Shown here one piece after another: positions 24,298-32,514 of a stretch of 64,000 nt of DNA; the first letter of the stretch is position 1; each line of letters opens with the position of its first letter. The position numbers were made by a program, and so were the translations under genes. The stretch comes from a virus, in the IMG/VR virus record IMGVR_UViG_3300021957_004906, positions 124,001-188,000 of that record. One strand, 5' to 3'. The notes under the pieces are model-generated. The model worked only from the letters and a program-made list of their open reading frames with translations, was not told where the DNA came from and made no database searches.

Positions 24298-25321
24298 TTT
24301 CTTTTCGTACTTTTTCCAACCAAATTAAACAGTCATCTAAATTCATAATGACATCTGCATACTGATTGAACAGTTTGCGCCAGTTGTTTACCAAAGATTG
24401 TTTTGTGTTGTCGCAGTATTGTAAACTTAATGGACCACTATGATCTACACTGCTTCCTGTGATATAAAGTTGTATATTGTATTCACGTGCAAGTTCACCC
24501 ACCCAGTACATATAGTCTGAGAAATGATCCACAGTAAGTGTGCTGAGTGTTGGACTCAATCCTATAAACTCTAGTTGTGTTCTTGCAAAGTAATTACGTA
24601 CATTAGTTTCAAATCTTGGCCAACTTAATCCTTCTCTAACAGTTTCACTAACGTTGCCAGTGCTTTCATTACTAATTACAACAATAACACGCCAGTTGTT
24701 AGGAAATCGATCTAATAGCTCAAAAAATTTCTGTTGTTGTTTTGGTAGGGTATTTGCATTTGTCATAATAGAAATGAATAAGTCTTGCTTATATAATTTT
24801 TGCAACATAAGTTCTGCAAACTTTACAAAGTTTTTGCTGTATGTAACTTCACCGCCAAGAAAACTTAGTGTATAAGGATCTTTAAGTGTTTGCAACCAAT
24901 CTAAAAACACAGCGTAATCTTGGTCATCAGCTTGTAGTACTGATTGTTTAATTCCTAGTTTTTGTGCAATTTTATGACTACTACGAGCATCACAATACTG
25001 ACATGTCATATCACACAAGTTGTCTAGTTTCACTTCTACAAATTTTATAGGTTCAATCTTGCCTGTGTTGTAAACATCTCTGTAGGCTCCGCCTGACTTT
25101 CTATAACTGCTCCAGCAGTGTTTGCAATTTGTATGTTCTATGCCTGCTTGCAATGCTTCACGGCGTTCTAATATACCAGGACTTGCATTGAAAAATTCAG
25201 TATCAAGTTGCTCGGGCATATATTCATTCACACTTTTACAACAATGTCTAACACTTCGTCGAGCAAAGTCTATGTTTACATCACTCCATGCCTTACTACA
25301 AAAAGTGCTACTTAGATGCAT
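24278..25321 (-). CDS. radical SAM protein K, N-terminal cysteine motif
   Basis: STFCSKAWSDVNI, VRHCCKS and CKHCW are the N-terminal cysteine set in a shortened form. The SAM-cleaving site is LDNLCDMTCQYCDARSS, and SFLGGEVTYSKNF is a GGE motif with V for P. The protein has 347 residues. It is the last radical SAM gene of the array, on the minus strand, and is downstream of and overlapping the TauD-like gene by 10 bases, so here it belongs to the minus-strand oxygenase operon rather than to genes E-J. Confidence 0.85.
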   Translation of the reverse strand: MHLSSTFCSKAWSDVNIDFARRSVRHCCKSVNEYMPEQLDTEFFNASPGILERREALQAGIEHTNCKHCWSSYRKSGGAYRDVYNTGKIEPIKFVEVKLDNLCDMTCQYCDARSSHKIAQKLGIKQSVLQADDQDYAVFLDWLQTLKDPYTLSFLGGEVTYSKNFVKFAELMLQKLYKQDLFISIMTNANTLPKQQQKFFELLDRFPNNWRVIVVISNESTGNVSETVREGLSWPRFETNVRNYFARTQLEFIGLSPTLSTLTVDHFSDYMYWVGELAREYNIQLYITGSSVDHSGPLSLQYCDNTKQSLVNNWRKLFNQYADVIMNLDDCLIWLEKVRKEITSNAV

Positions 25322-26289
25322 CGTTCTGTGTGCAGTCTATAAGGTGTTTTGTACCAGAAGCTAGTACGTTGTAATTCACGTTTGGCAGTTTCTGGATCTA
25401 ATCCTTTTTCTAACCATACATTATTACGTCTATGAACGCCTGTTAGCTGTTCCATAAAACAAATGTCTCCAACTTCCCATTCATGTGCATAATGATATTG
25501 ATCACTATCAATATATTCTGCTTTAATTTCTTCATAAATTTCACGATGGTTTTCCAGTTTGTTTCCATCTTTGTCACATATATAACTTAGATTTAAATGT
25601 GGAAAGTATACACCTTTGGTACCCAGTGGATGTCTACTGATCATTTTAAGAGTGTTCGTTTTTTCAAAACGTGGCTCAGCAAATTTGTCTTCAGGTTGAT
25701 CATAGTTTAAACTTCTTTGTATAGCTCTGCTTGCACGTTTTTTGTCAAAGTCTTTGAGCTCTGCAGTAGGTAGTACATAGTGTGCTAGACGATTTTCATA
25801 CGTGTCTTCCATTTTATTTGTGATACTCAAATGCAGTGTGTCATATAATTCACGCTTTTCTTCACTTAGATTATTCCAAAAAGGAATACTGTTGGCCATA
25901 ATTGTTTGACTTCCTTTGGGTATTTCAACTGCCCGTAAGCCCACCATTTCCTCACTATCAGGTGTAAACAATATATTACAGTGCCAGTCTAGTTCTCCGT
26001 GTCCAAACAAACCTTCTGATTCGTGTTCGTCTTTTACTTTAAGATTGGTAACACGATAAATTTGTGGATACTTGTCGTCATTACACCAGATTTCTGCTGC
26101 TTGATGATAACCTACTCGCATCTGAAAATCAATATATTCGTCTACCGTAGCTGTGTCTTTTTTCCACACCACAGTACCATACTCACGTACAAGATCAATA
26201 AAGTCTTGTTCCTTCATATCTTTATATGGTGTTAGTACTCTTGCAGCTACGGTATATCCGCTACTACTTTTAATATCTTCTATTTTCAT
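25312..26289 (-). CDS. TauD/TfdA-family dioxygenase-like protein with altered metal motif
   Basis: The order of elements fits the TauD family: an N-terminal half ending GHGELDWHCNILFTP, a central ANSIPFWNNLSEEKRELYDTL stretch, and a C-terminal GDICFMEQLTGVHRRNN with the distal His-Arg. In TauD the first motif is HxD; here it reads H-C-N, so the acidic ligand is lost or replaced. It might use a shifted ligand, halogenase-like chemistry, or be inactive. Length 325 is normal. Neighbours are other 2-oxoglutarate oxygenases and radical SAM gene K. Confidence 0.7.
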   Translation of the reverse strand: MKIEDIKSSSGYTVAARVLTPYKDMKEQDFIDLVREYGTVVWKKDTATVDEYIDFQMRVGYHQAAEIWCNDDKYPQIYRVTNLKVKDEHESEGLFGHGELDWHCNILFTPDSEEMVGLRAVEIPKGSQTIMANSIPFWNNLSEEKRELYDTLHLSITNKMEDTYENRLAHYVLPTAELKDFDKKRASRAIQRSLNYDQPEDKFAEPRFEKTNTLKMISRHPLGTKGVYFPHLNLSYICDKDGNKLENHREIYEEIKAEYIDSDQYHYAHEWEVGDICFMEQLTGVHRRNNVWLEKGLDPETAKRELQRTSFWYKTPYRLHTERCI

Positions 26290-26773
26290 TTATCATCCTT
26301 TCACATTCATCATATGGTTTTGTTAAAAATAATTGCAGTGTTACTCTATCTTTAGTTATGCTAGCACAATTATCAACAGTGTGTAGTTGACTCACATCCA
26401 GTAATACTGGGTGTTCGTAATAGTATTTTTGTTGTGTTTCCACAAACAAAAATGGTGCAAGTGTTTTTTGGTTTAATAAAATATTTACTTTAGTACTGTT
26501 TACGTCTCTGTGAGGCTTTACAAAGCCTGTGGGCTTGACAACATTAAAGTTATATCCTACACTGTCGTCATATTGATTGTTTAACCACTGTATATCAATA
26601 CCCAATGGCTCAACAATATTTTGTTCTATATACTCACAATCCTCAGGATTGTCAATAAAAACATTTGTGGTACTTGCTACGTTTAAATTATAGTAATCTT
26701 CACTGCGAGTACACCTACGATATATGTCCCACAATTTATTTTTGTTTGTGTATAGATCGTAAGACTTTATCAT
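26270..26773 (-). CDS. small 2-oxoglutarate oxygenase-like protein (paralogue 1)
   Basis: VKPHRDVNSTKVNILLN provides the HxD pair at the start of the jelly-roll, and LLDVSQLHTVDN followed by RVTLQLFLTK gives the distal His and Arg. Length 167. It is one of three consecutive short proteins with the same layout (26.3-27.9 kb), each overlapping the next by 10-40 bases. Confidence 0.65.
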   Translation of the reverse strand: MIKSYDLYTNKNKLWDIYRRCTRSEDYYNLNVASTTNVFIDNPEDCEYIEQNIVEPLGIDIQWLNNQYDDSVGYNFNVVKPTGFVKPHRDVNSTKVNILLNQKTLAPFLFVETQQKYYYEHPVLLDVSQLHTVDNCASITKDRVTLQLFLTKPYDECERMINENRRY

Positions 26774-27374
26774 CTGCTATACTTTCTGCAAAAGTTGTTT
26801 TAAGCGCAATACTAAGGAATGCCCGATCTTCTTTTAGGTCCTCTAAACCGTCCACAGTGTGATCCGCTTGCACGTTTAGTAATAGTGCAGTGTTATCTTT
26901 GTAATTCCAACCTTCTTGTGTGTCAATCCAACGACATGTTCCTGCTTCAATGTTCTTAACTGGTACATTGAGCTTGCATAATACATGATCCACACCAGCA
27001 TTGTGTTGCATAATAGCAGCTTTACCTGCTACAAAACGTGTAAAGTTGATGCTGTTTTTTGGATAAGGAGGCGCAAACCCTTCAGTAAAACTTCCGCTTC
27101 TATCACTGCTTACTGCATTACTGTAGTCTAGTTCAGCAACATTTTCATAGTCTATGCCATAGTATGGAAGTATAGTATCAATAATCCATTGCTGATCTTG
27201 TTGTGTTTCACACCATATTTGATCACAAACAAAGTCTCCATGGTTGGCATGGAACGAAAATTCTAGTATATGTGTAGTACATCTGTCATATATTTCATTT
27301 AGTTTATTATGCCATTCAACTGGCATTGACTCGCATATTTTAAAGTTAATAGGGTCAGCATGTTCATGATACAT
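26736..27374 (-). CDS. 2-oxoglutarate oxygenase-like protein, metal motif missing (paralogue 2)
   Basis: The fold is recognisable from KLNVPVK and LLLNVQADHTVDG with FLSIALKTTF at the end, matching paralogues 1 and 3. Where those show HRD and HVD, this one reads Q-H-N-A-G-V-D-H, with no HxD. It is probably a degenerate or structural member. I start it at the ATG at 27374, which overlaps the preceding gene by 11 bases; a longer frame exists. Confidence 0.55.
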   Translation of the reverse strand: MYHEHADPINFKICESMPVEWHNKLNEIYDRCTTHILEFSFHANHGDFVCDQIWCETQQDQQWIIDTILPYYGIDYENVAELDYSNAVSSDRSGSFTEGFAPPYPKNSINFTRFVAGKAAIMQHNAGVDHVLCKLNVPVKNIEAGTCRWIDTQEGWNYKDNTALLLNVQADHTVDGLEDLKEDRAFLSIALKTTFAESIADDKVLRSIHKQK

Positions 27375-27942
27375 TTTGTTTAATCCTCTTTTTAGCAGTG
27401 TCATAGTCTACGTCCATTATGCTTAATTTTAATAGTATTCTTTCTTGTGGATGTGCAGGTACACAATGTAATTCACTGGTGTTCAACAGTGCAACACGAT
27501 AATCAAACAAGCCAACACCAACAAACTCTACTGGACCTGCATTGTCATTTAAAATGATATTTACACCACATTTGGTATTGTGATCTACATGTTCAGGAAC
27601 GCTGGTGTTTGCTTCTAGTTTATAATACCTGGGTCTAATATCATTGGTTTGTATTATACTAGCAAAGTATTTAGTTACCCTTTTTGTTTCAGGATAGTTA
27701 ATTAAATGATCACTGCCGTCTTTTTGCTCTTGAAAAAATCTAGCTTGTGTCCAATTATTCATCTGCACGTCACTGTCTTTCTCAAACCAATTTGGATCAC
27801 TGTTTTCGTCATCCATTGGCACAACAAAAGGCTCGTACTGTCTACTATACGCTTCGTCTAGTAGTTGTTGTTGATTGTAATCTTTGTAATCAAACACATG
27901 TATTACATGATCACCTATATGTTCAAAATCAATCATCCACAT
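27364..27942 (-). CDS. small 2-oxoglutarate oxygenase-like protein (paralogue 3)
   Basis: VPEHVDHNTKCGVNIILN is the HxD metal motif with the following strand; LLNTSELHCVPA and ERILLKLSIM give the distal His and Arg. Length 192. The same motif style occurs in several oxygenases of T4-like marine phages (from memory). It overlaps the SET gene by 14 bases. Confidence 0.7.
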   Translation of the reverse strand: MWMIDFEHIGDHVIHVFDYKDYNQQQLLDEAYSRQYEPFVVPMDDENSDPNWFEKDSDVQMNNWTQARFFQEQKDGSDHLINYPETKRVTKYFASIIQTNDIRPRYYKLEANTSVPEHVDHNTKCGVNIILNDNAGPVEFVGVGLFDYRVALLNTSELHCVPAHPQERILLKLSIMDVDYDTAKKRIKQNVS

Positions 27943-28441
27943 TTTTGTCTCTCATATATCTTGGATAAGCAGCAAGTAATACTTTAGGCAATTGTTTATA
28001 ATCATCTGTACGTATTGTGGCTCTACAGTATTTACTACCACACGTACACTTATCAATAATAGTTTTTCCGTCACCAACACTAACTGTGCCATAATCAATT
28101 GTAAGTTCTTCGCCTGGACTGATGTCTATAAAACTAACAAGTTCATTAAATCCACGTATGCGGCAGTTTGGTTCACAACTGTGATTAGTTGTTGCTCTAA
28201 ACAATGAGTGTACTTGATGTAAATATAATTTATTACCAATTGGCATGCATATCATTTGATCTGGCTCATCTACTATGACGCCACCTATAATAGCTATTAA
28301 TGTATCCGGAGAAATATTGTCGTCACTGAATCTACCCACTCCTTGTAATCCCTGTCGTTGAGTTGTAGGCACTAAAAAGTGACTAAGGCTGTAGTTGTAT
28401 TTTTCAGCTATTTGATTAAGTAGTTTGAGTTTTTGAGTCAT
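27929..28441 (-). CDS. SET-domain protein lysine methyltransferase
   Basis: The 170-residue protein has a full SET signature: GVGRFSDDNI (SET-N), TTNHSCEPNCRIR (the NHSCxPN SAM-binding knot), GEELTIDYGT (the catalytic-tyrosine motif) and a post-SET zinc element with CTCGSKYC. It should transfer methyl groups from SAM to lysine of a protein. SET proteins are typical of eukaryotes and some intracellular bacteria and large viruses. A copy in a tailed-phage genome points to targeting of a host or virion protein. It lies between oxygenase and desaturase genes and overlaps both. Confidence 0.85.
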   Translation of the reverse strand: MTQKLKLLNQIAEKYNYSLSHFLVPTTQRQGLQGVGRFSDDNISPDTLIAIIGGVIVDEPDQMICMPIGNKLYLHQVHSLFRATTNHSCEPNCRIRGFNELVSFIDISPGEELTIDYGTVSVGDGKTIIDKCTCGSKYCRATIRTDDYKQLPKVLLAAYPRYMRDKNVDD

Positions 28442-29168
28442 TGATTAACAAATATTTTATGATTATAGCAGGTAAATCTATTTCCCACCATTTAACACGA
28501 TTATCCCACGCCTTTGGCTTTGCATGATGTGTGTTATGTAATCCACTACCAAGTGTTAACAAGTTAACCCATGTGTTGTTTGTGCTATGGTCTGGTGTAT
28601 CGTAGTGTCTGTATCCCCACTTGTGACAAAACACATTTACTAGTCCAGCACTGTGAAATGTTAGTGTAGCAGGAACGCTGATCAAAAATACCGCAATACG
28701 CCAATCAATAAGTGCTACCACTGCATAGCTAGTTAAAAGTATTTTTAGATAATGTTTATGTACTAGTTTGATAGTAGGGTCACGTACAAGGTCAACTACA
28801 TATCTTCTTTCGATTGTAAATGGTTCCCAAAATGTACTCCATATACGCCAACCTGATTGACCGCCGTGTGGATCATCTGGTCCTTCACTTTTAGCATGAT
28901 GTTTACGATGTATGCCGCACCAAGCCACAGGAGATCCAAAACAATTGAATACACTTAGAGCTATCAGCAAACGATGTCTAATCCACCCTGTTTTAAAACT
29001 GTTATGACATAGATATCTATGTAGTGCAATTTCACCTCCTACTTTACCAAATAATATCCAACCTACAAAACTTAAAGCAAGCCATGTCCAGTCAGCATAT
29101 AGTAAGCCAAGTACTAGTGCTAGATGATTTGCTAGTAGTATTAGTTTAAGTTTGTATTCGTAAGACAT
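28416..29168 (-). CDS. fatty-acid desaturase (acyl-CoA delta-9 type)
   Basis: Three histidine boxes bind the di-iron centre: ALHRYLCHNSF (HxxxxH), IHRKHHAKSE (HxxHH) and GLHNTHHAKP (HxxHH). Hydrophobic stretches at about residues 8-40 and 145-180 fit four membrane spans. Length 250. It inserts a double bond into a membrane-bound acyl chain. This is the first of two desaturases in the window and is shorter than bacterial ones (about 300-380). Confidence 0.85.
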   Translation of the reverse strand: MSYEYKLKLILLANHLALVLGLLYADWTWLALSFVGWILFGKVGGEIALHRYLCHNSFKTGWIRHRLLIALSVFNCFGSPVAWCGIHRKHHAKSEGPDDPHGGQSGWRIWSTFWEPFTIERRYVVDLVRDPTIKLVHKHYLKILLTSYAVVALIDWRIAVFLISVPATLTFHSAGLVNVFCHKWGYRHYDTPDHSTNNTWVNLLTLGSGLHNTHHAKPKAWDNRVKWWEIDLPAIIIKYLLINDSKTQTT

Positions 29169-29637
29169 ATTGATGTTGTACTCCTGTATTCCAGTTTTCG
29201 CTTCCAGGCATAGGTTGGTGCGTTACATTCCATGAGTATTTACTATGTTCAGCAAAGTAGTGTAGTAGCTCGGGTGATTCTTCTCTGCTTACCCATATAT
29301 CAGTATATCCCAGGTCTTTGGCACGAAGGGTTAGCTTGTCTAATGTTTCTAGTCCACGCTTTAAATCAGCCCGCCATCCTCCAAAGTTGTATTCTCTATC
29401 TCTAGTATGTCTGCAAATTATTCTTATACTTCCGTTATACTCTGGACGCTCTACGGCTGCACTGTAGTAAACCATACGCCCTTGATCCCATCCCATACGA
29501 GCAAATACAGTGTGCTGAAACAACGGATACTTACTATAATTCTGTGCATGTTTGTGATCGGCATTTTTAGAAAACAGATCCTCGATGTCAGCTATATATG
29601 GATCTATTTCACAGAGCTTCCAGATCATCTGTACCAT
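29146..29637 (-). CDS. hypothetical protein, possibly GNAT-like
   Basis: 163 residues, with a central YYSAAVERPEYNGSIRIICR strand pair and a LETLDKLTLRAKDLGYTDIWVSRE helix-strand unit that loosely resembles an acetyltransferase core. I see no clear acetyl-CoA loop (Q/RxxGxG/A). It overlaps both neighbours by 23-29 bases in the desaturase-oxygenase operon. Confidence 0.4.
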   Translation of the reverse strand: MVQMIWKLCEIDPYIADIEDLFSKNADHKHAQNYSKYPLFQHTVFARMGWDQGRMVYYSAAVERPEYNGSIRIICRHTRDREYNFGGWRADLKRGLETLDKLTLRAKDLGYTDIWVSREESPELLHYFAEHSKYSWNVTHQPMPGSENWNTGVQHQYVLRIQT

Positions 29638-30220
29638 CCAAACTAAACATCAGCGCAATTCTAGCATGTTTACTCATGTTAACAACAGCATGTGGATATC
29701 CTATGTTTAGAAAATATGCATTGCCGTTTTCTAAATTATATGCTTCTAATTCCCTGTCACGCCTAAACAAATTAACAACATTCTTGTCTCCGTAAATAGG
29801 AACAATGCATCTAACAGCATAGTTCACATCATAGTCTACGTGAAACGGAATAGTTTTTCCTGGTGCTAGTTTTGTAATACGCACACGACTTGCAGGTGCT
29901 TTAAGTTGTGTTACTATTTCTTCAAAGTAACTGCCTTTGTATTCTGGTGTAGGAATATTGTATAAGTGTTCTTCTCTGCGCCTGATACGTTCTTTAATAC
30001 TTGCTTCGTAAGGTAATATTTCACTAGGTGTTGTTAGATTAATTTGTTCAAAGTTATCGTATACACTATCAACAAGTTCCATGTGATTATCACACAACAT
30101 TGGATTCGCAGTGCGTACATCTACAAACTTTTCAGCAAGTCTAATCATTTCTCCTTGCAATTTATTTAAATCAATATCTAAGTTTAAATTAGCCATACTT
30201 GGCAATTGGTGTTTTCTCAT
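29609..30220 (-). CDS. aspartyl/asparaginyl beta-hydroxylase-like 2-oxoglutarate oxygenase
   Basis: RVRITKLAPGKTIPFHVDYD contains the HxD pair at the standard place, followed by RCIVPI; NAYFLNIGYPHAVVN and ARIALMFSLDG give the distal His and Arg. The first about 90 residues are helical. Length 203. Family members hydroxylate Asp/Asn residues or lipid and peptide intermediates. In this operon a lipid or amino-acid substrate is possible. Confidence 0.75.
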   Translation of the reverse strand: MRKHQLPSMANLNLDIDLNKLQGEMIRLAEKFVDVRTANPMLCDNHMELVDSVYDNFEQINLTTPSEILPYEASIKERIRRREEHLYNIPTPEYKGSYFEEIVTQLKAPASRVRITKLAPGKTIPFHVDYDVNYAVRCIVPIYGDKNVVNLFRRDRELEAYNLENGNAYFLNIGYPHAVVNMSKHARIALMFSLDGTDDLEAL

Positions 30221-30966
30221 AATTCATATACTCCTGCTAAACAGACTCTTGCTACATTTCCGTTACGTCTAAATTTACTATAATCATCATGTGTGCTGGT
30301 AGCAAGCCACACACTGTCACTGGCTATAATATCAAGTTTCTTGCATACATCTACTTGTTGACTGTGTAATCTTCTGTGAACATAGTCTATGTCATAGTTA
30401 CTTATGATATTTTCTGCAACACTGTGAGCATAGTAGTTGTAATATTTTGCACTGTGAGTAAGTGCTTCTAGTTTCGCATCTGGCATACGTGTAAATATCC
30501 ATCCAGTTCTGATGTTGCGTACACCAAAACTTTTGCTCAAACTGTAAAAAACTATATCTGCATCGTGATCAATCTTTTGTATACTTGTACTGCCAACATA
30601 TGCAAGGTCAAGTATTTCGCCTGTAGTTGCTCTCCAGTTTCCGTCAATACTACTGGGTATGCTTTGGTACTTTACACTTTCATCGTACATATTACCCCTA
30701 GGATTTATCCATTGGTAATCGCCGTTATCCATGTATACACTTCTGGATTCTTGGTTGTACCACCAGTCTAACCCTTCCGTAATACCATTTCTTGGATACA
30801 CATGATAATTACTGAGATCAATTACTGGCTTGAGCCACTCACAAATATTGGTGCTGTATTTTACAACACCGTCGTAGTCTATTGGTATATGTTTTATTGT
30901 ATCTTTTACTTCTGGTAATACTGGTGTGCGTATTGCAGTGCTAAGATTTAATATGGCTTCTTTCAT
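30217..30966 (-). CDS. fold-type I PLP aminotransferase-like protein, shortened
   Basis: VYPRNGITEGLDWWY matches the cofactor-phosphate (N/G-x-S/T-E) turn, ILDLAYVGST the D-x-A-Y strand that holds the PLP ring nitrogen, and YSLSKSFGVRNIRTGWIF the lysine-containing motif with its downstream Arg. Only 249 residues are present, against about 380-400, so the small domain is much reduced. The ATG at 30966 is chosen; it overlaps the desaturase by 26 bases. Activity could be transamination or another PLP reaction. Confidence 0.7.
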   Translation of the reverse strand: MKEAILNLSTAIRTPVLPEVKDTIKHIPIDYDGVVKYSTNICEWLKPVIDLSNYHVYPRNGITEGLDWWYNQESRSVYMDNGDYQWINPRGNMYDESVKYQSIPSSIDGNWRATTGEILDLAYVGSTSIQKIDHDADIVFYSLSKSFGVRNIRTGWIFTRMPDAKLEALTHSAKYYNYYAHSVAENIISNYDIDYVHRRLHSQQVDVCKKLDIIASDSVWLATSTHDDYSKFRRNGNVARVCLAGVYEL

Positions 30967-31522
30967 GATGATCTCTGTGTTGGCCCTCAAACGGTGCAAT
31001 TAAATTAATCCAAAACCTATTAACTGGACCATTGTTGTCATGTCCAAACGTGTTGAGTACACCGTATCCAATATAACTGTAAAAGATTATTAAAAAGTTT
31101 ACAGCAATAGCTATGGGTCCAAATACAAAATAAGTGATTACAAAATGTGCAATCCATATAATTTTTCCGTGTTTGTGAAAGAACATAACTCGTGGATTGC
31201 GCAATAAGTCTTTGATAAATTTTCTTGGTATATTTGGTACTTTGTACACACTAAAGAACACTCGCCATTTGGACATTAGTATGGGACTGTGTGGGTCTAG
31301 TTCAGTGTCACTATATGCGTGATGCATACGATGTAAGCCAGCCCATGCTAGCGGGCTTCTAACCCCACACAGTAGTCCACAATATAGCATGAGCGTTTCT
31401 TGTACAACTGATGTACTAATCTCTCGATGACTAAAGCATCTATGATAACCACGTGTGATTCCATACAATGCAACAGCCATATAAATTATGTAACTTAGTA
31501 CTACTGTTTCAAAAACGCCCAC
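30941..31522 (-). CDS. second fatty-acid desaturase-like protein, short form
   Basis: Histidine boxes GYHRCFSHREI, GLHRMHHAYSD and GQHRDHHERS are intact, and hydrophobic stretches at 5-22, 110-150 suggest membrane spans. At 193 residues it is one of the shortest desaturases I know of. The start is GTG at 31522, preceded by AAGGAAA at a suitable distance. It differs clearly from the 250-residue copy at 28.4 kb, so it may act on another chain position or substrate. Confidence 0.78.
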   Translation of the reverse strand: MGVFETVVLSYIIYMAVALYGITRGYHRCFSHREISTSVVQETLMLYCGLLCGVRSPLAWAGLHRMHHAYSDTELDPHSPILMSKWRVFFSVYKVPNIPRKFIKDLLRNPRVMFFHKHGKIIWIAHFVITYFVFGPIAIAVNFLIIFYSYIGYGVLNTFGHDNNGPVNRFWINLIAPFEGQHRDHHERSHIKS

Positions 31523-31532
31523 AGCTTTTCCT

Positions 31533-32198
31533 TTATAGTTCGTTCATAAGCGGAAAGATATCAGCAATAACTTTAGCACATGCATGAGCGATATCCATGT
31601 GTTCTTTTTGTGTACCATTTGCACCACGTAAGTCAATATAATGTACCCAACTGCGGATGGTTCCATTCATATATAATCTTGTCTTGGTATTTCCTTCGGG
31701 CAACACGACCCTTGCCTGTTCTTTTGCAATACCGGCGGCAATCGCCCAGTCATATACTTCTCGAGCTTTGTCGATCACTTCTTGTTGTTTATCAGCCCAA
31801 GCATAGTGAATATCTTCGTCACTATCGATCTCTACACTGTTTTGTCTATTCTTAGTGTCCTGCAGGCGTGCTTCTCTGGTGACAAACATTTCACCAAACT
31901 CTGCTGGATTAGCGTAGCGTTGACTGAACTCTTGAAATGCAAAACTTCGATGTCGCACAATTTGGTGTGCAATGTCTCTGGTAGTGTTGATTTCAAGTGT
32001 AGCATTAACCATCTCTAATGGTGACCAATGTTGGTGTTTAATTAGATATCTAATCAGTCGTTCACTTGTTTCAGTATTAATCTGCGCCGAAGGGTTTGAT
32101 ACTTTTGCACAAAATGCAATAAGCTCTTGGAGATCTGATAGACCTTCTGCTGCAAAGTCTTCTGTAGCTTTTGAATAGCTAACTAGTTTTACTGTCAT
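31533..32198 (-). CDS. thyX: flavin-dependent thymidylate synthase ThyX
   Basis: RHRSFAFQEFSQRY fits the ThyX signature RHR-x7-S with the following R-Y, preceded by HWSPLEMVNATLEI, where a histidine faces FAD. ThyX makes dTMP from dUMP using methylene-tetrahydrofolate and FADH2. Length 221 is normal. Common in marine T4-like phages as a nucleotide-supply gene. It overlaps the upstream gene by 20 bases. Confidence 0.92.
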   Translation of the reverse strand: MTVKLVSYSKATEDFAAEGLSDLQELIAFCAKVSNPSAQINTETSERLIRYLIKHQHWSPLEMVNATLEINTTRDIAHQIVRHRSFAFQEFSQRYANPAEFGEMFVTREARLQDTKNRQNSVEIDSDEDIHYAWADKQQEVIDKAREVYDWAIAAGIAKEQARVVLPEGNTKTRLYMNGTIRSWVHYIDLRGANGTQKEHMDIAHACAKVIADIFPLMNEL

Positions 32199-32514
32199 TT
32201 TTATTTGCCTTTAATAATTTATTGGTAAGATCTGCAATATCGGTTTCAAGTTTTTTATAATCAATAATAATTTCAACATCTGCTATTTCATCTGAAATAT
32301 CACCATTTTCTTCAACCATAGCAATTAGAAGACTAACTACGTCAGTTTGATTATCAGATTCAATATTTAAACTAATATCTTCTCCTTGAAATGTGATCTT
32401 ATCTCCATCTATAGTAATCAGACTAAGCGATTGAATGTAATCTGCTGGAACACTACTAATACTTAAATCACGAACAATATTTTGAAAGTTTCTGTCTCTT
32501 TTATGAACTGGCAT
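32179..32514 (-). CDS. conserved phage hypothetical protein
   Basis: 111 residues with VPADYIQSLSLITIDGDKI and FQGEDISLNI in the first half, an acidic middle, and a lysine-rich tail. Start ATG at 32514 lies inside the end of the upstream gene. From memory this layout recurs upstream of thyX-like genes in marine myoviruses. No function recognised. Confidence 0.55.
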   Translation of the reverse strand: MPVHKRDRNFQNIVRDLSISSVPADYIQSLSLITIDGDKITFQGEDISLNIESDNQTDVVSLLIAMVEENGDISDEIADVEIIIDYKKLETDIADLTNKLLKANKNDSKTS

